Assembly: GCA_002347925.1 (NCBI GenBank)
Contig: DDYL01000182.1
Location: 4,036-9,448 of the forward strand
Direction: 5' to 3'
Source: Chloroflexi bacterium UBA2235
GTDB lineage: Bacteria; Chloroflexota; UBA11872; UBA12225
DNA length: 5,413 nt
The notes beneath the pieces were generated by a model. The model had not been told where the DNA came from. It did not search any database and saw only the letters and a program-made list of their open reading frames with translations. This document shows positions 1 through 4,521 of this stretch, in pieces; positions within the stretch are counted from its first letter, which is position 1; the number at the start of each line of letters is the position of its first letter. Both the position numbers and the translations under genes were made by a program.

Positions 1-920
1 ATCGCGAAACGCTGCAGCGGAAGTCGGCGCGGAACCAGTCGCTGCTTGAACATGCGTACCAGCGGAACCAGGCCGGGGGATACTACGCATTCAAGCTTGG
101 GCAGCACGCAATCACCGATGGCCACCCGGTCGAGGCGCTGCGTTGGCTGCGCCTGTCCGTCGCCGAGGCACTGGCTGAACCCCGGCCGGCGCGGTTTGTC
201 ACCAGTTCCGTGGAGCACCTGGCGCGCCTGCTGATGGAGTTCGATGCATCGCCCAGTCCCTTGGCAGAGACCCTCCCGGACCATCCGGCATCGTCAGGCG
301 CCCATCCACTCGTGGATGAGGCGGTCGGGACCCTACGGCGGGTGCTCGGCATCTACGGGCAAGCCACGTCTGTTTGGCACCGCCTTGCCGAGGCATTGAC
401 CCGGCTTGGCGACCGTCGCGAGGCGCTCCGTGCCTACCGGATGGTCCTTGACCAGGTACCAGACCAGGCGGATGCTTTGCTTGGATATGCATCGGCACTC
501 TCTGACGACACACCGGCAGTGATGGGGATCCTTGATCGTTTCCTTGAAGTCCATGGGCCGCGGGACGCAGTCTGCGCGTGGCGAGGCGAGTTGCAGCGAT
601 CAAGCGGTGGCATCCAACAAGCGTACGACTTTCTTTACTCAACGGTCCGGGACCACCCGGAATTCGTGCAGACCCGAGTGACCCTGGCGAGTCTCCTGGT
701 TGACGCTGGGGCAGCAAACGAGGCACTTGAGACGCTTGCGCCAGTGGTTGATGTACCGACCGCGCCAGTAATGATGTTCGAGATCCTGGCGCGTGCGTTC
801 TCAAGTCTCGGACAGGTTGATGCGGCGATGCATGCCCGTATGCTGGCCTCGGCCCGCGAGCTCGAAGGTGGTGGTTCTGACGACACGTTGGTTCCACCGC
901 CGGTTGTTGCCTCGCAGTGA
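1..920 (+). CDS. TPR-repeat protein, 3' part; probable C-terminal half of a family-2 glycosyltransferase (5' end outside window)
   Basis: The reading frame is open from the left edge (first full codon at base 3) to TGA 918-920, giving 305 residues of a C-terminus. A GTG at 210 exists, but homologous-looking sequence continues upstream of it, so it is not the start. Helical TPR-like pairs are visible at about residues 26-58 (YYAFKLGQHAITDGHPVEAL), 123-156 (WHRLAEALTRLGDRREALRAY), 222-255 (LASLLVDAGAANEALETL) and 256-287 (ILARAFSSLGQVDAAMHA). The opening stretch 'KSARNQSLLEHAYQRN' followed by 'KLGQ' resembles the junction in bacterial GT2 glycosyltransferases of the SunS-like type, where the GT-A domain ends and TPRs begin. 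This is family knowledge, and the catalytic domain itself is not in view. No signal peptide or membrane helix is visible in this part. The tail (residues 288-305) is a short polar/proline extension. rmlD follows 43 bp downstream on the same strand, which fits a sugar-transfer role. A stand-alone TPR scaffold is the alternative. Confidence 0.75.
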   Translation, partial: RETLQRKSARNQSLLEHAYQRNQAGGYYAFKLGQHAITDGHPVEALRWLRLSVAEALAEPRPARFVTSSVEHLARLLMEFDASPSPLAETLPDHPASSGAHPLVDEAVGTLRRVLGIYGQATSVWHRLAEALTRLGDRREALRAYRMVLDQVPDQADALLGYASALSDDTPAVMGILDRFLEVHGPRDAVCAWRGELQRSSGGIQQAYDFLYSTVRDHPEFVQTRVTLASLLVDAGAANEALETLAPVVDVPTAPVMMFEILARAFSSLGQVDAAMHARMLASARELEGGGSDDTLVPPPVVASQ

Positions 921-950
921 CCGGACTGGCTGCCTTGCAGGCGGTGATGT

Positions 951-957
951 GAAGAGG
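951..957 (+). promoter_or_regulatory. Ribosome binding site deciding the rmlD start
   Basis: GAAGAGG lies 6 nt before ATG 964. It supports this start over the more upstream in-frame ATG at 793, which would lie inside the preceding gene. Confidence 0.6.
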
Positions 958-963
958 CACCAG

Positions 964-1839
964 ATGAGCGGACTGACCGTAGTGGTGATCGGGGCGACGG
1001 GTCAGTTTGGCCGTGCGATGATGCGTGCGGTCGAGGCAACGCCGGGCTGGCACGCAGTCGGCCTCGGTCATGCAGACGTCGACGTAACCGACGCGGCCAG
1101 TGTTGGCAATGCCTTGGCCGTCCCGCATGACGTGGTCGTGAATGCCACGGTCTGGCACGGCCCGGCACAGGAAGACCCCGTGATGGCGCTGCGGGTCAAT
1201 GCGTTGGGGGCACGTGTCGTGGCCGATCACGCCTCCTCGCGGGGAACTACCTGTGTCACGATCAGCACCGACTACGTGTTCGATGGCGATGCCACCAGAC
1301 CGTATCGCGAGGATGATCCGGTCAATCCGCGATCGGTGTACGGCATCTCCAAGGCGACCGGTGAAGCGCTGGTGCGGGCATCGACTCCGAAGCACCTTAT
1401 CGTGAGGGTTGCAAGCCTGTTCGACATCGGAGGCAGCCGTGCCAAGGGAAACTCGACCTTCGTGAGCACCATGCTTGCCAATGCGCGGGCAGGCAAGCCG
1501 TTGCGGGTCGTCGCCGACCAGTTTCATTCGCCAACCTACGCGCCAGACGCAGCGTCGACCGTTGTTCGATTGCTGGAGGCGGGAGTGACCGGGACCGTCC
1601 ACGTCACGAATCGCGGATGGTGCAGCTGGTACGGGTTTGCCGAGGCCATCTTCGCAGTGGCTGGCATCCGGGCAGATCTGACACCATCCAGGTTGGCCGA
1701 TTTACCGTCCGGACCGCCTCGCCCCCGGTATTCGGTCCTGGCGCATGGTGCCCTGCGCGACGCGGACATCGTGTCTCCACGTCCGTGGCAGGAGGCCCTG
1801 CGCGACTACCTTGAACGGGAGAGCGCTGGCTCTTCCTGA
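964..1839 (+). CDS. rmlD: dTDP-4-dehydrorhamnose reductase (RmlD/RfbD family)
   Basis: This 291-residue protein is the usual length for RmlD, the last enzyme of dTDP-L-rhamnose synthesis: NAD(P)H-dependent reduction of dTDP-4-dehydro-L-rhamnose in the cytoplasm. It is an extended short-chain dehydrogenase. The Rossmann glycine motif GATGQFG is at residues 10-16. STDYVFDG is at 101-108, with the catalytic Thr102-Asp103-Tyr104, and YGISK is at 126-130 with catalytic Tyr126 and Lys130. Substrate-side motifs SPTYAPD (189-195), SWYGFAEAIF (221-230) and the C-terminal RPxYSVL (253-259) and RPWQEAL (273-279) are also in place. ATG 964 is chosen because GAAGAGG precedes it and because the Rossmann strand begins at residue 5, as in the family. 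The upstream open frame to 793 has no family sequence. Unusual is the segment NATVWHGPAQEDP (60-72), where classical RmlD has an A-A-(Y/H)-T-x-V-D-x-A-E motif. Variants of this segment occur in RmlD-like 'sugar nucleotide-binding' proteins, so the exact sugar is less certain than the fold. It probably forms an operon with the upstream TPR/glycosyltransferase gene. Its last 34 bp overlap the 3' end of ctaA on the other strand. Confidence 0.92.
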   Translation: MSGLTVVVIGATGQFGRAMMRAVEATPGWHAVGLGHADVDVTDAASVGNALAVPHDVVVNATVWHGPAQEDPVMALRVNALGARVVADHASSRGTTCVTISTDYVFDGDATRPYREDDPVNPRSVYGISKATGEALVRASTPKHLIVRVASLFDIGGSRAKGNSTFVSTMLANARAGKPLRVVADQFHSPTYAPDAASTVVRLLEAGVTGTVHVTNRGWCSWYGFAEAIFAVAGIRADLTPSRLADLPSGPPRPRYSVLAHGALRDADIVSPRPWQEALRDYLERESAGSS

Positions 1840-2849
1840 CGAAGTGTCTGGCCGGTCTCCGGTTCTTCGGTTTCCGGTACTGGATGTGCGAAACCTGCCA
1901 TGGCTTCGAGGGTCATCCAGACGGCACTGATCCAGATGAGGTCGGCTATCGCCAGATGCACCAGCTGCATTGCCACCGGGGCAAGCAGGAGCACATTGAG
2001 CACCCCGACCCCAAGCTGGGCGAGGCAGAGAAGCGTCACGGCCGATGCCAGACGTGATGCCCGGCGCGACGCACTCGCCGTTGCCAGTGCCGGGCCACTG
2101 ACTGCCAGGGCGATGGTCGTGGCAATCGCAAACGCCGGGTGCCACAGTCGGAGCCGGACGAAGGGGTGGGCGTCCGGGTCGTCTTTCTGGGCGAGGCCAA
2201 TCGCCAGGGTTTCCGGTGGAAAGAGGGTGTCGCCGAGGGCCGTGATCGCTCCGCTGGAACCGGTCACGATGACGCAGAGCAAGGCGGCGCCGACCGCTGC
2301 AAGCCTGAGTGCGTGGCCAGGGGATCGGGGCATGGCGGGCACCCCGGTACCGCTCACCCAGACCGCGGTCATCGTGAACGCACCGAGGAGGAGGAGAGTG
2401 TTGACTAGATGAGCACCCACCCACCATCCCCGGGCAATGGACTGGTTCTCCGCCACGAGGCGCAAGAGCACCAGTCCGGCACCGAGGAGGGACTCCACGA
2501 TCATCGTCGCAGCGCAGAGCGCGGCGCCGAGCCGGGCGCGGTGACCGCGTGGGAAAACCTTCCACACCGACCACACCAAGGCGGCCGTCACCAGAAGCGT
2601 GGCACCGCTTGAGAGACGATGGGAGAACTCGATCAGCGTGCCGATTGATGGGGACGGCGGGATGACTTCGCCATTGCAAAGGGGCCAGTGACTACCGCAA
2701 CCGGCGCCTGAACCGGTGGCGCGAACGACGGCGCCCCACAGGATGACCACGACATTAATGGCAAGCGCCGTCCATGCGAGTCGTGTCACGCCGATGGCAC
2801 CTGGCCTGATTGTTTCCGCCGGCGGGATGGTGTGGAGTAGGTTCACCAT
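1806..2849 (-). CDS. ctaA: Heme A synthase (COX15/CtaA family)
   Basis: This 347-residue polytopic membrane protein converts heme O to heme A by oxidising the C8 methyl to a formyl group, supplying heme a to aa3-type cytochrome oxidases. About eight membrane helices are visible (roughly 21-43, 74-97, 105-131, 143-168, 179-203, 236-256, 266-290, 295-319). The four heme-ligand histidine positions expected for the family are present: His77 in EFSHR (with Glu74), His147 in GAHLVNT, His237 in LWHPAF and His298 in LVHLAIAD. The first extracytoplasmic loop carries the hallmark GAVVRATGSGAGCGSHWPLC, with the Cys51/Cys58 pair spaced as in Bacillus CtaA. The loop around GSSGAITALGDTLFP (198-211) lacks the second Cys pair found in Bacillus. 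The ATG at 2847-2849 is chosen because AGGAG stands 7 nt before it; an open frame extends back to 2945 but has no ribosome binding site and no family sequence. The last ~27 residues are a charged, non-conserved tail. The gene stands alone on this strand; no ctaB or oxidase subunit gene is in the window. Confidence 0.95.
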   Translation of the reverse strand: MVNLLHTIPPAETIRPGAIGVTRLAWTALAINVVVILWGAVVRATGSGAGCGSHWPLCNGEVIPPSPSIGTLIEFSHRLSSGATLLVTAALVWSVWKVFPRGHRARLGAALCAATMIVESLLGAGLVLLRLVAENQSIARGWWVGAHLVNTLLLLGAFTMTAVWVSGTGVPAMPRSPGHALRLAAVGAALLCVIVTGSSGAITALGDTLFPPETLAIGLAQKDDPDAHPFVRLRLWHPAFAIATTIALAVSGPALATASASRRASRLASAVTLLCLAQLGVGVLNVLLLAPVAMQLVHLAIADLIWISAVWMTLEAMAGFAHPVPETEEPETGQTLRQEEPALSRSR

Positions 2850-2856
2850 GAGGACA

Positions 2857-2861
2857 CTCCT
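2857..2861 (-). promoter_or_regulatory. Ribosome binding site of ctaA
   Basis: On the minus strand this reads AGGAG, 7 nt upstream of the ATG at 2849. It decides between the 347-residue start and an upstream in-frame ATG at 2945. Confidence 0.8.
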
Positions 2862-2943
2862 GGGACGGCAAGTCGATGGTGATGGTGGCGGGGTCGCTAC
2901 TCCGAGCGTACCGGATGAACGGGTGTTGTCTGTTGACCCCAGC

Positions 2944-2971
2944 AATGTAGCAAGATTGACATGTTTGACAA
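2944..2971 (-). promoter_or_regulatory. Candidate sigma-70-type promoter for ctaA
   Basis: Read on the minus strand, TTGTCA (plus 2966-2971, 5/6 to the consensus -35) is followed by a 16-nt spacer and TACATT (plus 2944-2949, 4/6 to the -10). The -10 is preceded by TGC, giving an extended -10. Transcription would start near 2937, leaving a leader of about 88 nt before the ATG at 2849. No other pair as good was found upstream of ctaA by eye. The prediction rests on consensus matching alone. Confidence 0.45.
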
Positions 2972-3059
2972 CTGCAAGTGATACGACGGGCCTATCTGAT
3001 GGTGAGACGTCCCGAGTGGCTTGCTAGGTGACGGAAATCGGTATCCTTGTCGCGAGTGT

Positions 3060-3069
3060 CACGTACGTG
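3060..3069. repeat. Perfect 10-bp palindrome CACGTACGTG
   Basis: The ten bases read identically on both strands. The site sits 8 bp upstream of the inverted repeat 3077-3105, inside the divergent control region. This is a plausible small dimeric-regulator site, but a 10-bp palindrome can arise by chance. Confidence 0.4.
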
Positions 3070-3076
3070 GTTTGGC

Positions 3077-3105
3077 GTCTGACAGCCTGTTAGCGACTGT
3101 CAGAC
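3077..3105. repeat. Perfect 9-bp inverted repeat GTCTGACAG-N11-CTGTCAGAC, candidate operator
   Basis: The arms 3077-3085 and 3097-3105 are exact reverse complements, separated by 11 nt. Their centres are 20 bp apart, close to two helical turns, which is the usual geometry for a dimeric DNA-binding protein. The arms coincide with the -35 and -10 of a candidate rightward promoter, so a bound protein would block it. No T-run follows, so a terminator is unlikely. It could instead form a hairpin if transcription starts further upstream. Confidence 0.55.
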
Positions 3106-3108
3106 AAT
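3079..3108 (+). promoter_or_regulatory. Candidate promoter for the pseudo-receiver membrane protein gene
   Basis: CTGACA (3079-3084, 5/6 to TTGACA) and GACAAT (3103-3108, 4/6 to TATAAT) are separated by 18 nt. The predicted start near 3115 would give a ~64-nt leader. Both hexamers partly lie in the arms of the inverted repeat, which raises the chance that the repeat is an operator but also means the match could be a by-product of the repeat. Confidence 0.3.
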
Positions 3109-3164
3109 TCGAACCGACCGATCCGAGTTGAGTTTTGCGGTTGCGCGTAACTGGCATTGATGCC

Positions 3165-3171
3165 GGAGGGG
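3165..3171 (+). promoter_or_regulatory. Ribosome binding site (GGAGGGG) with ambiguous start codon
   Basis: GGAGGGG ends 7 nt before TTG 3179 and 10 nt before GTG 3182. A third candidate, ATG 3194, has only a weaker GAGCGGGG just before it. The strong site favours TTG or GTG over ATG. Confidence 0.65.
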
Positions 3172-3178
3172 CGGGCTA

Positions 3179-4357
3179 TTGGTGAGCGGGGCGATGATCG
3201 TATCGGTTCCGAACGGGACCGACACGCCTCCAGACGGTGGTCCGGCGTCAGAACCCGTGAGCCCGCCGTTGGTCTTTCTTGTCGGTGACGACCTGGATGA
3301 GATTGCTGACGTCGCCGCCGACCTTGAGTCGTGGGGTCATGATCCGATCGTGCAGTTCGACGTATCGGCGATCGGAAATTCGATCACCCGGGTGCGTCCG
3401 GACGTTGTCGTGGTCATCGGTACCGATGTTCCGCGCGAGATCGTCGCAATCGCCGCTTCGATTGGCACGATTGTGCTGGCGTACCGGCCGTCCGACGGTG
3501 GGTCCGGATTGCGGTCTCTTGACGGCGTCGTCCATGTGGGTGGTTCGGAGGCATTGCGTCGGGCAATCGAGACAGATCGCAATGTGGCGGGACTGGGCGA
3601 TGACGGCGGGACCGGCGGTCACGCGCTTGACGACCATGAACTGCTCGCCACGAACTTGGTGCCGGGGGGTGCGTCCGGTGCCGATGGTCAAGGCGGTGTA
3701 AAAGCCGGGTCAGACGGATTGCGAGTACGTTCGGCCTCCGATGCGTTGGGAGTCTCGAGGGATCGTGGGATTGATCCGGACGAGGCTGACGATCCCCAAG
3801 GTGATCTGGAGACAGAGACCGGGACGCGAAGGTCGGGTGCTGGGTCCTCCACGGGTGGGGCGAGGTGGGTCCGGCTTCTCATTGCGATCGGCGCACTGGT
3901 CATGATCGCGTCGCTCATCTTTGCTCCACCGTCGGAGCCACCAGATGGCGATGCGGAGGACTCGGCGAACGTTGCAATAGAGGAAGAGGCGCCGTCGGAC
4001 CCCGCTGAGGCTGTGATGGTGGAAATCCCGACGACGGCGCCGGAAGCGCCGCGGGTGGCGACCCCACCGGGGGTGGTGGCTGGAGCGGGGCCGGTGGTTG
4101 CCGGGAGCGGGATTTCTGGGGTTGTGGTCGGCGTTACAGGCATCCCCGTGCCGGGAGCGAAGGTGAGGGCAGCCGGTCCTTCGGGGGTGATTGAAATGGA
4201 GGCTGATGAGATCGGTCGGTGGCGGATGGCGGATGTTCTGCCTGGCCGGTATGCAATCGAGGCGAGAACCGCTGACCTGTCCGGGGCTGCGGTGGAGGTT
4301 CTGGTTGGGGAACGGATGGTGATCAATGCGGTCCGGGTGGTTGTAGGGCCTCGCTGA
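3179..4357 (+). CDS. Single-pass membrane protein: degenerate receiver-like domain, transmembrane helix, carboxypeptidase-regulatory-like domain
   Basis: I do not recognise this protein by name. It has 392 residues from TTG 3179 (391 from GTG 3182, 387 from ATG 3194). Residues ~30-131 resemble a response-regulator receiver: a strand ending in an acidic pair (LVFLVGDD, Asp37-Asp38), a helix, then RPDVVVVIG (73-81), IVLAYRP (98-104) and VVHVGGSEALRRAIE (117-131). The phospho-acceptor Asp is replaced (Ile80 by alignment), and the Thr/Ser and Lys of an active receiver are also missing, so phosphorylation is unlikely. Residues 132-229 are a Gly/Asp/Ser-rich disordered linker. Residues ~231-249 (VRLLIAIGALVMIASLIFA) form one membrane helix, preceded by Arg residues on its N-side, which suggests N-in, C-out. 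An acidic/Pro/Ala linker (250-310) leads to a beta domain (311-389) with the pattern GxVxG...PVPGAKVRA...DEIGRWRMADVLPGRYAIEA, typical of carboxypeptidase-regulatory-like (prealbumin-like) folds. No signal peptide is visible. A coiled-coil gene follows 164 bp downstream. I infer an adaptor or sensor linking the cytoplasm to the cell surface. The gene is confident; the function is unknown. Confidence 0.85.
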   Translation: MVSGAMIVSVPNGTDTPPDGGPASEPVSPPLVFLVGDDLDEIADVAADLESWGHDPIVQFDVSAIGNSITRVRPDVVVVIGTDVPREIVAIAASIGTIVLAYRPSDGGSGLRSLDGVVHVGGSEALRRAIETDRNVAGLGDDGGTGGHALDDHELLATNLVPGGASGADGQGGVKAGSDGLRVRSASDALGVSRDRGIDPDEADDPQGDLETETGTRRSGAGSSTGGARWVRLLIAIGALVMIASLIFAPPSEPPDGDAEDSANVAIEEEAPSDPAEAVMVEIPTTAPEAPRVATPPGVVAGAGPVVAGSGISGVVVGVTGIPVPGAKVRAAGPSGVIEMEADEIGRWRMADVLPGRYAIEARTADLSGAAVEVLVGERMVINAVRVVVGPR

Positions 4358-4379
4358 CCATGACAATGTGACATAAGAT

Positions 4380-4417
4380 AGGTGCCACGCCGGCGAGGCG
4401 GATCAGTCAAGGCACCT
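4380..4417. repeat. Inverted repeat AGGTGCC-N24-GGCACCT
   Basis: The 7-bp arms 4380-4386 and 4411-4417 are exact reverse complements. The 24-nt interval contains the palindrome CGCCGGCG (4388-4395). The repeat lies just downstream of the preceding stop codon, and its arms share the GGTGCC/GGCACC core with the next hairpin. It could be an operator or a leader-RNA structure. No T-run follows it, so it is not a classical terminator. Confidence 0.45.
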
Positions 4418-4440
4418 GAACTGAGAAGTCCACACCACAG

Positions 4441-4466
4441 CCACGGCACGCGCCTGGGTGCCGTGG
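4441..4466 (+). repeat. Strong GC-rich hairpin CCACGGCAC-N8-GTGCCGTGG in the leader of the coiled-coil gene
   Basis: The 9-bp perfect arms (4441-4449 and 4458-4466) with an 8-nt loop would make a stable RNA stem, seven of the nine pairs being G-C. It is followed by TGACGGAAGAG rather than a T-tract, so a standard Rho-independent terminator is not supported. It lies 55 nt before the ATG of the next gene. The 3' arm (GGTGCC 4457-4462) could pair instead with GGCACC 4411-4416, or as GGTGC with GCACC 4477-4481, giving mutually exclusive structures. Confidence 0.55.
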
Positions 4467-4505
4467 TGACGGAAGAGCACCTGGCCGGGGAAGAGACGAC
4501 CGGCG

Positions 4506-4513
4506 GGAAGAGG
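4506..4513 (+). promoter_or_regulatory. Ribosome binding site of the coiled-coil gene
   Basis: GGAAGAGG ends 8 nt before ATG 4522. A near copy of this purine stretch (GGGGAAGAGACGA, 4487-4499) lies just upstream. No other ATG, GTG or TTG is in frame between the in-frame stop TGA 4417-4419 and 4522, so the start is settled. Confidence 0.65.
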
Positions 4514-4521
4514 CGAAGACG

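Larger units (their letters stand above)
2850..3178. other. Divergent intergenic regulatory region between ctaA and the pseudo-receiver membrane protein gene
   Basis: These 329 bp hold no convincing gene. A 103-aa open frame on the + strand (2716-3027) is mostly antisense to ctaA. From the ctaA side the region contains the ctaA ribosome binding site, a GATGGT tandem pair (2875-2886), a leftward candidate promoter (2944-2971), the palindrome at 3060-3069, the inverted repeat 3077-3105 overlying a rightward candidate promoter, a small GGCAT-TG-ATGCC inverted repeat (3153-3164) and the rightward ribosome binding site. It is more AT-rich than the surrounding genes. I see no terminator and no recognisable riboswitch in it. 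Confidence 0.7.

Noticed and set aside
793..963. Upstream extension of rmlD to ATG 793
   Set aside because: It lies inside the TPR gene, has no ribosome binding site and adds 57 residues before the Rossmann strand; ATG 964 has GAAGAGG in front.
199..1602. 467-codon open frame on the minus strand
   Set aside because: It lies antisense to the TPR gene and rmlD, and its product is Arg/His/Pro-rich without any domain pattern. It is a shadow of GC-rich coding sequence.
1852..1877. Repeated CCGG elements downstream of rmlD as a terminator
   Set aside because: They form no long stem and have no T-tract, and they encode the Pro/Glu/Thr tail of ctaA.
1702..2679. 325-codon open frame on the minus strand
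   Set aside because: It overlaps ctaA in another frame on the same strand; ctaA has full family motifs, and this product is Arg/Pro-rich with none.
2850..2945. Upstream extension of ctaA to ATG 2945
   Set aside because: The 32 extra residues are Pro/Ser/Thr-rich and not family-like. They would start inside the candidate promoter, and AGGAG stands just before the ATG at 2849.
4374..4379. TAAGAT as a -10 for a separate promoter of the coiled-coil gene
   Set aside because: No acceptable -35 hexamer sits 15-19 nt upstream, so the AT-rich patch alone is not enough to call it.
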